DNA of 64,000 nt from Gordionus sp. m RMFG-2023. Lineage: Eukaryota; Nematomorpha; Gordioida; Chordodea; Parachordodidae. The translations under genes and the position numbers were made by a program. Positions 52,761 to 63,952 of this stretch are shown one piece after another. Numbering within the stretch: position 1 is the first letter of the stretch; every line of letters begins with the position of its first letter. Under the pieces are notes generated by a model. That model did not search any database. It was not told the origin of the DNA and was given only the letters and a program-made list of their open reading frames with translations. The stretch covers positions 511,671 through 575,670 of the forward strand of contig NC_088776.1 of the NCBI RefSeq assembly GCF_954871325.1, written 5' to 3'.

Positions 52761-52879
52761 AGATTACGACACCTGGGATTCCCAGGCGGTCACCCATCCA
52801 AGTACTAACCAGGCTCAACGTTGTTTAACTTCGGTGTTCGAAAGGGAACCGGTGCTTTCAACGTGATATGGTCGTAATC
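52761..52879 (-). rRNA. 5S ribosomal RNA, mirror copy
   Basis: The minus-strand copy of the 42958-43076 gene. It differs by one base in the part I compared: the A-box region reads GTTAAACAACG instead of GTTAAGCAACG. The T-run stop and AT-rich upstream element are conserved. The A-box change may weaken TFIIIA binding, so activity is uncertain. Confidence 0.93.
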
Positions 52880-54448
52880 GAGAATTGTTTGTTATAATAT
52901 GCTTATTTATATAAAGCATAACAATATCAAATTATGTTGTAAATCGTTATTATTATTTAAGAAATAATTCATATTTTATATTATAGAATGAATTTATCTA
53001 TGTACCTTAATAACTGAAACGATTTATATAAATAACTAGTTGCTCACTAATTTTCCGATCATCTAAATGGTATTTATATAATACTTACACTTTAGAGTGT
53101 TTTTTTGTGAGTAATATCAATAAAAAATTAGGAAATTTCAGTTAAACTAATAAAATCTAATTCTAAAAATGCCAATAAAAATATATATAATGTATTGGTA
53201 TACATTTTCCAAAAGTAACATTTGCATGTGATTTTCAGCTTTTACAAAAAACATTAATTCTTTTAGATCTTCCTATGGATGTAGCATTGATATTTTTGGT
53301 ATAGCAAATCAAAATTTATTGTGTATTTTAAATAAAAGCATTGTAAAAATCAGATGTGTCAAACATATATTTTTTTAAAAGCTTTTTCACTTTAATTTTT
53401 ATTTTCAAAACAAAAAAAAAATTAACAGAAGTTTTGGTTGCTAAAATATTTTAAACACAAAATCTAAATTCTATACATCTGCCATTAGATTTAAAAAAAA
53501 CTAACTCCTTATTTTGGTTGAGAATTGGTATGTAATTTTTATTCATATTGACATCTGTGTAAAGATTTTTTAAGTTTGGCCACTATTTTACACATAGCCA
53601 ATGATCTAAATTAATACTATCTTAATAAAAATATAATTAAAATAAGATATATTTTACTTTTGATAATACCTATTAAATTTATCATTCAATCTTTTAACAA
53701 TATGTATTTATTTTAATTTTGTTAATTTAATTATAATTTATTTTGTTGTTATCATACTTGAATTTTTATTCATGTTTTATACATGTATTTTTTTATATTA
53801 TTATTTTAGAAATATATCATTTTAACTGGGGTTAAATGGGGAGGTTTAGAATGATATCCATTAAATCTTATATACCTTTCCAATTTTTGACAACTCAAAG
53901 CAATGCTATATACTTTTAGCATTCCTAAAAATAACCTTTTATATTATGCCTTGACTGTTTGGAAATCTTCAGCCTTAAGAATCTGCTTGTACCCACCGTT
54001 TTAATACATCAATCAATTTCTAAACCTTTAACTAAAAATGTGTGGAAAATATTCCCATCGAACCTCTATTTAAAATATATAACTATTACAAAATACTAAA
54101 ATGATTATGAATGATCGGAAGCATTATTAAGTCGTAACTTTAGTAACATCTTATCTTATTAACAATTAAGAGTTGCCATAAGCACCCAATTGGAAGTAAC
54201 ACATCGTTCAACATGGTCTTAATTTTATGCATAGTTAAGGCAGACATGCAAGTCATGCAGCTATTAATTCATTTGCTAGCCGTATTTTTACTAGAGCCCA
54301 AATACCAAACATCCTGGAGCATGCTAGTTTAACATCAGGATAAGGCCTGAGGTAGTGTTGTTAATTGGTTGGTTGTATATAACCAAGACCCGGGGTTTTG
54401 GTCTAAAAATCGACTAAACCAGCTCTGAGCACGAACCCCGAGCACAAA

Positions 54449-54617
54449 CCCTTGGTTCAGACCCGTGGTCGGACCCTTGGTTCAGACCCGTGGTCGGACC
54501 CTTGGTTCAGACCCGTGGTCGGACCCTTGGTTCAGACCCGTGGTCGGACTCTTGGTTCAGACCCGTGGTCGGACCCTTGGTTCAGACCCGTGGTCGGACT
54601 CTTGGTTCAGACCCGGG
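54449..54617 (+). repeat. 25-bp minisatellite, left array (about 7 units)
   Basis: The unit CTTGGTTCAGACCCGTG plus GTCGGACC is repeated with period 25 and few changes. Open frames across it are repeat translation, not genes. Confidence 0.95.
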
Positions 54618-54904
54618 GTTGTTTTTATTGTTAGATAAAATAGCCCTGCAAACAAGTCAGATTCGGGATTAAAAAATTTATATCTGGTCGAGTTATGGTT
54701 TAATTTATAAAATCCAAAATTATAGTTAACTGAGAATAAACCAAAGAAGATACTATAAAATTTAATATAAAAATTAAAATGCTTTTTATTTAAAAAAAAT
54801 TAAATATTTTCAGACTCAGGGCTAAAGAAAGGAGGAATGTGCTAGTAGTGCCTAAAATATATTAGGTTAGTAAATAATAGAATATTATATTAACACCTGA
54901 AACT

Positions 54905-55800
54905 GGAGACACGGGTCTGAACCAAGGGTCCGACCACGAGTCTGAACCAAGGGTCCGACCACGGGTTTGAACCAAAGGTCCGACCACGGGTCTGAACCAA
55001 GGGTCCGACCACGGGTCCGACCACGGGTCCGACCACGGGTCCGAACCAAGGGTCCGACCACGGGTCCGAACCAAGGGTCCGACCACGGGTCCGAACCAAG
55101 GGTCCGACCACGGGTCCGACCACGGGTTTGAACCAAGGGTCCGACCACGAGTCTGAACCAAGGGTCCGACCACGGGTTTGAACCAAGGGTCCGACCACGA
55201 GTCTGAACCAAGGGTCCGACCACGGGTCTGAACCAAGGGTCCGACCACGGGTCCGACCACGAGTTTGAACCAAGGGTCCGACCACGGGTCCGACCACGGG
55301 TTTGAACCAAGGGTCCGACCACGGGTCTGAACCAAGGGTCCGACCACGGGTCCGAACCAAGGGTCCGACCACGGGTCCGAACCAAGGGTCCGACCACGGG
55401 TTTGAACCAAGGGTCCGACCACGGGTCCGAACCAAGGGTCCGACCACGGGTCTGAACCAAGGGTCCGACCACGGGTCCGAACCAAGGGTCCGACCACGGG
55501 TTTGAACCAAGGGTCCGACCACGGGTCCGAACCAAGGGTCCGACCAAGGGTCCGACCAAGGGTCCGACCACGGGTCCGACCACGGGTCCGACCACGGGTC
55601 CGACCACGGGTCCGACCACGGGTCCGACCACGGGTCCGACCACGGGTCCGACCACGGGTCCGACCACGGGTCCGACCACGAGTCTGAACCAAGGGTCCGA
55701 CCACGGGTCTGAACCAAGGGTCCGACCACGGGTCTGAACCAAGGGTCCGACCACGGGTCTGAACCAAGGGTCCGACCACGGGTCTGAACCAAGGGTCTGT
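54905..55800 (-). repeat. 25-bp minisatellite, right array (about 36 units) with 12-bp sub-repeat block
   Basis: The reverse complement of the left unit is repeated for about 900 bp. Units are a 12-mer GGGTCCGACCAC plus a 13-mer GGGTCTGAACCAA; at about 55555-55680 the 12-mer alone is tandemly amplified. Three overlapping minus-strand frames of 319-352 codons stay open only because 25 is not divisible by 3 and the unit lacks stops. Confidence 0.95.
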
Positions 55801-56749
55801 GCTCCGAGCAGGCCTGAGCACAAAATTGGTTCGTAAATTTTACAACCAAGCAAATTAACAACACTAGCTTGAGGCTTGGTGGATTAATTTCATTACTGTT
55901 TAAGTAAATTCTTAATTTAGGACTTAGCATGCATCTTATCCTTTCCACTAAATTAACAAATTATGGTTTTTTTACAAAATCAAAATTTATAATTATTCTT
56001 GTTGTTTGAAACAGATGTATTCCCACTTCCGGTTTTATAGTGTAATCGCTTTTATGTTTTTATTTTAAATTAATAAAAAAATAATAATTAAAAATAACCC
56101 CAAATTTTTTAATTATTAAAAATGATTTTTTAAAATTTACAAATCATTACCAGAGCATATTTAATATGATTGTTGTTACAACAAGGAATTTTTAGGAACA
56201 TTATATATGTTCTAAAAAAATTTTAATAATTGAAATTTAATAGCATATAACTGACAATCAAGTAATTTTTACTTGAATAAAGCGAATTACTTTACAGAAA
56301 ACTATAAAATATTGATAAGGACATCAGAATATATCTTTTAGGGATGAATAATATGTAGATTAATTTTAATATCCTTTTTTATTTAAAATAAATAGATGGT
56401 GTTAAATATTGAATGCAAATTGTTCCTATATTTATTATTGATTAGTAAAATTTGTTAAAATATTAACTGTAATATATTCTCTAACTGTCAATATGTCTGT
56501 AATGGTTGAATTTTAAGTAGTATTTTGTAACTGATTCTATATAATAGAGGAATATCAACTATATGTCTACTTACTTTTTATAAATAAATTTCTTATACTT
56601 GTATGTAATAAATTATTATCATTTTTATATTAATGTATATACAAGTAATTTATTATATTTTATATACACTAATAAAAATATATTACATATTTGTTCCAGG
56701 CTTATTTTTTTTAAATTAAAATTTACCTCCTATCTTGTAAAAATATTTT

Positions 56750-56869
56750 ATGAATATATATAAATTAAGGTAACCCTCGAAGGCCCGTCCCAAATGGGGT
56801 CTGTGAGGGGGGGGCGAAGCCCTCAGTTTTAAGTCCCTCCCCTCTTAAAAAAATCCTGGCTACGCCTAT
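56750..56869. mobile_element. Right end of a CAGTGGCGTAGC-type hAT element
   Basis: The text GGCGAAGCCCTCAG then TCCTGGCTACGCCTATG resembles the right end of the 13.1-kb transposon. The left end is missing. It abuts the start of the right outer arm at 56870. Confidence 0.6.
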
Positions 56870-57260
56870 GTAAGTGACAATAAAGTGAACGTTACTTATT
56901 TAAAATCCATCATCTCTGTTAGATTCCAGAATCTTCTGGAACCATTCGAAGTTTTGATCACCCGATTGTGCGGGAAAAAGAAGGAAAATCTTGGAATTAA
57001 AATATTTTTAGCTCAAATTTCAATATCTATTTGCATCTTCAACAAGAGGTCAATTTCAACAAATATTTTTTACATAGCCGGAAATGGGAAAATTAAGCTC
57101 GACAGAGTAAGGGTATAAAATCCCAAGAAAAAAATATAAACTAAAGAAAAAAATATCTATTTTTTTAAAAAAATAAAAACTTTTTAAAATAAATTGTAGA
57201 AAACATTTATTTCTTTTTGACAATTTTTTTAAACTTTATTTTAAAACTGTCAACATTCTG

Positions 57261-57300
57261 TCAGTGTTGTTAAACGGCTCGTTTTGAGCAATTAAATTCT
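57261..57300. mobile_element. Left end only of a TAGTGTTG-family element
   Basis: AGTGTTGTTAAACGGCTCG is followed by unrelated sequence just before the retroelement fossil, suggesting truncation by that insertion. Confidence 0.5.
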
Positions 57301-57384
57301 TGCCAATTAAATTTCAAAATTACGAAGGTCTAAGGTATTTATGTATATAAATGTTTTTATTTTTATATTACTGTGAATTTACTA

Positions 57385-60130
57385 CGCACAAATGGTTAGA
57401 CCACCTCGTAATCTTAGCCAGCCTGATTTACCAATTGTCCCGCACCAGGAGCTAACCCCAAACAACTCACTGGACTGGAGGGACCTGCAAGCGACCCCGC
57501 ATTTGCATTCGTCACAGCAATGCAGGCCATTTCAACTCAGATGGCCGAACTGACCAGGGCGAGAAGAAACGAAAGACGTGATAGATCTCCATCACCTCAT
57601 ACATCTACGCCAAGACGTAGGGATTTATGTGGGCCCATACCATCACCGCACCGCCAGCCATCGTACCGGCCCCAATCGTTCCCGCTATTCCGCTTACACC
57701 CGCCGAAAAGTACGATAAACTAAGGAAAGTATGGGTGAGATTACAACAGGATCTCCTCGAACCCAAGTGCAAAGCCAGTGTCCGCGATAGACACGAGATC
57801 AAGGACATTGTAAACGTTTTGGAAATAATCGACGGCATAACAGACCCTAGGCTAATGGAAGAAATGATCAAAAGGATTAGAGTATAGCCCTGGTTATTGG
57901 AACTGGTAAACCGCCATCAACAACGACGCGTCATGTCAGAAGAAATTCCTAGGCGGAGAGGAAATCAAAATTTTCCACGATACACGCCCTTTCGGGATAG
58001 GGGCCAAGGCCCCTAACATCAGGAACTTATAAAAGAACGGCAAGGAAGGAACCGACCACCTCCAGGGGTAAGAAAAGGAAGTGATTATTCTAAAGACCCC
58101 GTCTCTTCACCTATTCTTCTACTTTTCTTACCTTGTCTTAAAACTCCTACCTCCTCTAATTCTCAAAACATAGCCCCTCCGGGGGAGGCTATGACGGGCA
58201 ACGGACCTCCGGCCCATGTAGTAAGAACAGCGCAACTCTCACCATGGCTAGCCCAAGTTAACAAATTCTTGAGAGAGTCGAGGCATCAGCTGTTCTCACC
58301 TAATGACGACGACTCGGACTCTGACACTAGCGTAGTCTCCATACCTGATGACAATAATCCTCCCCCGATGAACCGTCCGAATGCTAGCGCTGCCGACGAT
58401 TAGGACACACCGTCCTTTTTGTCCGAAGATTCAGGAATACCCGAATGGTGGACACCAAGCCCACTATCGATATCCTTCCCTTCAAGCAGCTCGGGAAGTG
58501 ACTCAAGCTTGTCCATCATCTCCGAATTGGAATCCTCCATCTTCGTGTCAGGTGATACTGGTATGCCCCAGGGGGGATCTTCGGCAGCCCCGGACTTAAC
58601 TGGTATCCTCGTGGGTATCAATAGGCAAGGGAACCGCGGTATATTCACGGACGAACAGCTAAAGGCCTTCACAACACTTAATATAAGCAGCGTTTGACTC
58701 ACAATTGGCACGTTAATGTCGCCGTTTACCAAAAGAGTCGCTACAAGGGGCTTTTAATTACGACTCGACCATTTAAAAAACAATAATAACAATACAATCT
58801 GACACCAAGGTCCAGTCAGAGTCCATGATACCATGACATTATCCGACAACTTCTCGCTGCGGATACAATCGAGCTTTCTGCGTCCCCCAATCAAATTCGC
58901 TCCCCGCTATACCATTAAGATGGATCCCCCATAGTGATCAATGATTTTTCAGAAGTTTCGAAGAACTTCCTCCACTACCCGTTCAAACTAAAATCTATCC
59001 CATTGATGTCATCGAAATTAGACCAAGTATACATGGTTAATGAATAATTTTATTTAAAACAAATTTGTAAAACGGGAACAAACCGAAAAGAACCGTTATA
59101 AATTATAAACCGAACCGAACAGATGTGAATTTTTTTTTAAAAAACCGAAATGGAACAAAACCTTTATAAAATTTTAAACTAAAAACCGGAATCTGCTAGG
59201 TTATCCTCACCTTACTATGCCACTATGCATGGCGCCAACCTAGCACCTGTTGTAGACACCTACTTCGCATTTAGGAAAGCCGCTATGATAATCGAAGCTA
59301 TGAAACAACCGCTATCACTGAGATACTATGCAAATACGCCAGTGTATACGGATGCCTCGAACTCTCACATAGGCATCTGCTTCTGGGATTCGGAATATAC
59401 ACCAGCATCTTTCAACGAAGATAGCCTAGTCTTCAATATTCCAGGTCACGCGATAAGCCACATAAACGCCACGGAAGAACTTGCAGTAGGGATAGGTGCA
59501 TTACTGGCCTTCAGCAAACTCTACGTCCAATGATGTTCACTCATTCTACGGTCGCCTACTACTCCTTCCGCAAAGATCACGATCCCCATCCATCGAGTTA
59601 GTATAAACCCAGATACTATTCAAATTGGGATTAGAAAAATTTACCACCATAGCCCAGAACATCCAGTGGTTACCTTCCGATGAAAACCCTACTGATGAGC
59701 TTTCAAGAGTCTGGATGACCCAAACCCAGTACTTTCGGCCCCCATCACTTTACTCCAAGACCAAGTATCGCTTTTTGGAGAAGAATCTACTATTGCAACA
59801 CCATCGATAATATCAGGACTATCAGCCCTGCCCGAACCAAGTATCTATACGCTGACTTGTTTGGGCGACACTCTAATAGAATCCAAATTACTAGTCTCGT
59901 AACTATAATTGTCAGATTCGGTATTCAGTTTGTTAAGATTAGCTAACATTTTAAATCTTTACCTTGCGATCAGTGCGGTTGTCATTTGTATCCACACTGA
60001 AGAGGTCTTCGGATTGTATCATAGGAGACATGTGTCTCTCCGAACTGTGCCGAATGCCATAAAGAAAATATATGAGAAGGTAGAGTCATCCACACCGCAA
60101 ATCGAATCAGAATATATTAAATTTTAATAA
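57385..60130 (+). mobile_element. DIRS-like retroelement fossil, second copy (gag-like and RNase H parts)
   Basis: A gag-like region (57390-58700) includes an Ala/Pro-rich part and VWVRLQQDLLEPKCKASVRD. A small RT remnant follows, then an RNase H part (59225-59810) with VYTDASNSHIGICFWDSE, ATEELAVGIGALLAFSKLYV and NIQWLPSDENPTDELSR, closely related to the copy at 47.7-49.3 kb. A foreign AACCGAACCG-rich insert lies near 59040-59200. It is broken, with many breaks; no LTRs or recombinase recognised. Confidence 0.65.
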
Positions 60131-60282
60131 CAATTGTTTTTCAAACTTTTCATCTGATAGACAGGAACACTTGGAAATACGGCATTAGCTATATATTATA
60201 CTTAATTAACAACTATTTTAACGTGGGGAATTTATTAAAAACATTTATTGTTTTGTTATTTGCCTCAAAGAATTGAGATAGG

Positions 60283-60643
60283 TTATCCTCCTCCAATCCA
60301 TTCTTTACTTCCTCGAAAAAAAGAAGGATATCTAGAAATTAACAGTTCTTGCATTATCATTTCTAGGGTATTTAAAGCATTTTTTTTCAATGACGCTATA
60401 AGTTTATTTTTATTAGGTAATCTCTGTGGACGTTTTATCCATGGCCATTGTAGCTTAATGGATTGTATAATTGCAGAAATAACATATTGATCTTCATATA
60501 TATGTTCAAATCTTTAAAAATTATAAAATATGTGTAATTAATTGAGAATCTCACCTGAGAGCCCCCATAATCCAGCAAAAGGTATATGAAGGCAAACTGA
60601 TTCCTAATCCGGCCCTGCTCATGTAGACACTACTTGCAATAAT
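60283..60643 (-). CDS. Two exons of an unrecognised gene
   Basis: Exon i (60643-60555) reads IIASSVYMSRAGLGISLPSY and TFCWIMGAL and ends CTCAG before a strong donor GTGAGA. A 43-bp intron ends TTTAAAG. Exon ii (60511-60283) completes the split codon (AG + A = Arg) and reads FEHIYEDQYVISAIIQSIKL, QWPWIKRPQRLPNKNKLIAS, then an amphipathic helix and RYPSFFRG to a stop (or to an internal GTAAAG donor). Phase agreement, a consensus donor and a tiny intron like that of PSMA6 support a real gene. I do not recognise it. It lies in the right outer arm with no counterpart in the left. Confidence 0.5.
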
Positions 60644-60984
60644 CTGTTGATATATAGAAAATGTAGTAAAAAAAACCATTGCAAGATTTCACATTGATCT
60701 ATCTACTAATTAGTTATCAATAAATAAACCTAAAATATAATATAATATAATAGAAACATAATATAATCTATATTAGTTTATATACATCAATTTTTTATAT
60801 AAAATATAAATGAACCAAAAAGATACCGGTAAAATTTATCAAATCATAAAATAGGTATTCAAAACATGCTGGATATACATTTCCGTTAAAATCAAAATTT
60901 TTAATTTAAAAAGCTCCAAAAAAAAAACGATTTATGAAAAAAAATTACACATTGACGCTAACATATTTATAAAAAAATTTTTTT

Positions 60985-61195
60985 TAAACGGGTTGGCTAG
61001 GTTTGGGCCTTAAATTTAGATTATTTAAAACAGTTGCTAATAAAGAAATTTAATGGATATGGGCTTATGCCGGGTTTGGAATTTTTTTTTTGACACTAAT
61101 CAAGAGTTTGGGACACTTTTTTAACAATAGATATGGGCTGGGCCGGGCTTGGTCAAAATATTGAGGCCCATGAAGGTCTCTGGGATATTTATTAT
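60985..61195. mobile_element. Degenerate GGCCC-rich element, mirrored at 31231-31340
   Basis: GGGCTGGGCCGGGCTTGG and GAGGCCCATGAAGGTCTCTG mark the right end. The left-arm counterpart (GAGGTCGGAGAGACC … CGGGCC) is the mirror copy. Confidence 0.45.
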
Positions 61196-61924
61196 TTTTA
61201 TTTTTCCAAATTTTTTATGAGATAAATTACAGATATACACCTTTAAATTAAATTTTTAAAAATTGATTAATTTTTACGATATTTTGGGAGTGAGTATAAG
61301 GCAAACCTAATGCTTTTATTTTCCCCACTATCATATAATTTAATTATTTGATTTAAGAAATAATTAAGTTTTGATAATAATTATATTCTTTGATTCGATA
61401 TTTTTTATGATAAACTATTAGTATGAGCCGTGTAAAGATAACGGAACTAGCTGGGTAAATATAAGTAAACCCGACCGAAAAACAACGCTCCGGCCTTTAT
61501 TATATTAGAAATTTTTATAGTACAGTTCAGCTAAGGAAAACGACTTTTAAGGTTTGATTCCGTTTCTGGCATGCCATTGGTCAGGTTCCAATTAAAAAAT
61601 AATAATAAACTTGAGTTTCAAATCTCTTCATTTTTTAATTATATAGTTAATTATACAATAAATTAATTACTATTTATGTTTAACAATTTAATACATTTTT
61701 AGGGGATGTATTTCAATTGAAACTGTTATTTACGAAATGGCCAGACTCCACCCATATCCGAATTTATTTTACGTTTTGATTATGACACAAAAATATAGGC
61801 ATGACATTAGTTATCTTATTTGTCACTTATAAGGATGAATATATTAAACATTCTATGAATATGTTACCAAAAATTAAAATAATTTCCCTGAATCGAACAA
61901 GAAATTATATTATAATATATATAT

Positions 61925-62685
61925 AAATAATAGCTATATTATTCTAGAAATATTTAATATAATAATTTATTTTTCATGTCAAATTGCTGGCTCAAAACCA
62001 TAATTATTGCCATAAACTATTGAAAAGCTTTCTTTATCTAAAATTTATATACCCCTTTTTATTCTATAAATGATACAAAATTTATGGGGATAAAAAAGTT
62101 AATAAAATTTCAAACATGACTTTAAATATATGATAAAATAAATTTTAAAATAACGTAATAATCATTTGTTTTTAAATATTAAAATGCTATAAATAATGTA
62201 TATTGATAATTTGATAATGTCTATAATCCCCAATAAGATACATTTTATATATATATACATAAAAGTAGTTGTATATATCTTTAGTCTCCGCTTGGAATTT
62301 TAAATAGTTGATTAAGATCCATTATTTATAATATTAAGGAATATTGTAATTTGAGTCTACACACAAGTGGAATACATTAGTGTACATTAATTCAAATGTA
62401 ATTCTTTTAGAAATATTTTAATACAATATTGGTTGACCTTAAATAAAAAGAAGCTATATTAAATATTCGTCCGTTAACCGCTCACCCGTACCCGGCTTGG
62501 GAAAATAAATGTAGGTTCATATGAAATTAGAACCCAAAGTAGAATATACACACTGATATAATAAAAATTATTAACACCATATCATTTAAATAATATTAAA
62601 ATTTATAAATGATTATAGCATTAAAATGACTATTATGATCGATATATAAATAGAAACAATTTTAATTTTTTCTTCAGATAATGCA
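61925..62685. other. AT-rich sequence downstream of the FAS1 gene
   Basis: No exon or RNA gene recognised. A short GC-richer patch (CCGTTAACCGCTCACCCGTA) at 62471 may be another short-element end. Confidence 0.4.
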
Positions 62686-62689
62686 TCCT

Positions 62690-63170
62690 CTAAGATATTA
62701 GCCAATATGGTTTGAGGTGTTTGTGATCAAAATCTGGAATCAATTTAACTACGTTACCGTCGAAATAATTGTCCACAATGTGTATCAAAAGATTTTGACC
62801 TAAAATGTCCCACTTTACAATGGTAGCATTCATCACATTTCCTGGCCAATCAGGTGGGGCGTAGCTCAGATGTCCATCTTTGTTATGGAGATATGAAAGT
62901 TTTGGATTTAAATAGAATTCATTACCTTTAGCATGATAGCAATATTCGTGACTTCAGACCTATGAGGTAATTTGGTAAAAATGATGATAAAAATTTGAAT
63001 TTTCTTTTCTTTTCTTTTCTTTTCTTTTCTTTTCTTTTCTTTTCTTTTCTTAACTTTTCTTTCTTGTCTTATATGGTATATTCTTTTCTTTTCTTTTCTT
63101 TTCTTTTCTTTTCTTTTCTTTTCTTTTCTTTTCTTTCTTTTCTTTTCTTTTCTTTTCTTTTCTTTTCTTT

Positions 63171-63202
<32 letters not shown>

Positions 63203-63952
63203 TTCTTTTCTTTCTTTCTTTCTTTTCTTTTCTTTCTTTTCTTTCTTTTCTATTCTTTCTTTCTTTCTTTCTTTCCAGTCGTCTATTTATTAATTCGTCT
63301 TAATTTAGTGAATCTAAATATGCACATTATCCTTAAATATGTTAAAAAAAATAACCTGGGAATATATGTATTTTGACAAAATTCTCAACCGACACATTCC
63401 CATTTAGCAAAACATTATCCATGTCGGAAGCGTTTACGATATTTTTGAGCGCTCTGTTGGTTGGAACCAAGATCGTATAATATACATTGGCCTTGAATGT
63501 TAAATTGGAACGATCTAGAAACTGTTTAAATATGCTAATTTCTGTATATCCGGCTAGAATTTCTGACAAATTAGCAGTTAGAGGAACTAATGCCTTAAAA
63601 TATAAAATTTTTTTTATTTAATATATACTTATTTAAAAATATAATGCGATTGGTTAATTATTCTATAAGATTTGTATTACGAATAATTCAATATTCATTG
63701 GGAATTTGTTATACAGCTACTATGGATTAGAAAATAAATTAACCAATTAAATTCTTTCAAAAAACATATAAATACAAATGTATAAATCATCTCAAATAAT
63801 TGAATAACAACTCCTTAAAACAGCCATCTAAATTAAGTTTCATAGTATTTTTCATATACCTTAGGGATAAAGCGAAATTTTCCTCCGCAGAAATGGTAGA
63901 TGTTTTTACTAATCTTTCTTACGCATTGTAAATTGTTGGGTATCAATTGAAT
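62690..63952 (-). CDS. Fasciclin (FAS1) domain protein, partial, three exons
   Basis: FAS1 domains mediate adhesion in secreted or membrane proteins such as fasciclin, periostin and stabilin. Exons with agreeing phases are 63952-63860 (NLQCVRKISKNIYHFCGGKF, donor AAG|GTATAT), 63593-63356 (LSEILAGYTEISIFKQFL, then YYTILVPTNRALKNI, the H1 box, and FVKIHIFPG) and 62925-62690 (NATIVKWDILGQNLLIHIVD, the H2 box). CCA G joins GT AAT, giving Pro-Gly-Asn. Together this is one nearly whole FAS1 domain of about 140 residues. The first exon has two Cys, possibly the end of an EGF-like region. The reading stops at 62690, or splices at a GGTAAC before it. The 5' part lies beyond the right edge. The intron 62926-63355 contains a large (TTTTC)n run. 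Confidence 0.85.
62998..63277. repeat. (TTTTC)n / (TTTC)n microsatellite in a FAS1 intron
   Basis: About 280 bp with a short unique interruption near 63055-63078. On the minus (gene) strand it is a GAAAA purine run. Confidence 0.95.

Larger units (their letters stand above)
54353..55866. mobile_element. TAGTGTTG-family element with inverted subterminal 25-bp satellite arrays
   Basis: The ends TAGTGTTGTTAATTGG and TTAACAACACTA match the short-element family. Flanks GCCTGAGG and GCTTGAGG are an 8-bp target duplication with one mismatch. The left inner arm keeps the empty site (mirror of GGCTGAGA near 41490). The element is 1514 bp instead of the usual 200-350, because both subterminal regions are expanded arrays in opposite orientation around a 285-bp unique centre. 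Confidence 0.9.
50080..56240. repeat. Right inner arm of inverted duplication
   Basis: It mirrors 40940-44560. It is longer because of a 1.2-kb insertion (about 51075-52250) and the satellite-bearing element at 54353-55866; both are absent from the left arm, so both postdate the duplication. Confidence 0.9.
56870..61920. repeat. Right outer arm of the large inverted duplication
   Basis: 56870-57130 mirrors 32620-32890 and 60680-61920 mirrors 30760-31920. Between them lie a short-element left end (57261-57300), a retroelement fossil and an unassigned gene piece, which are absent from the left arm. Confidence 0.7.

Noticed and set aside
54452-55687. Plus-strand Arg/Pro/Val repeat frames
   Set aside because: Satellite translation; same repeat read on the other strand.
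62995-63303. 102-codon Phe/Leu/Ser frame
   Set aside because: Translation of the (TTTTC)n run within the FAS1 intron, on the opposite strand to the gene.
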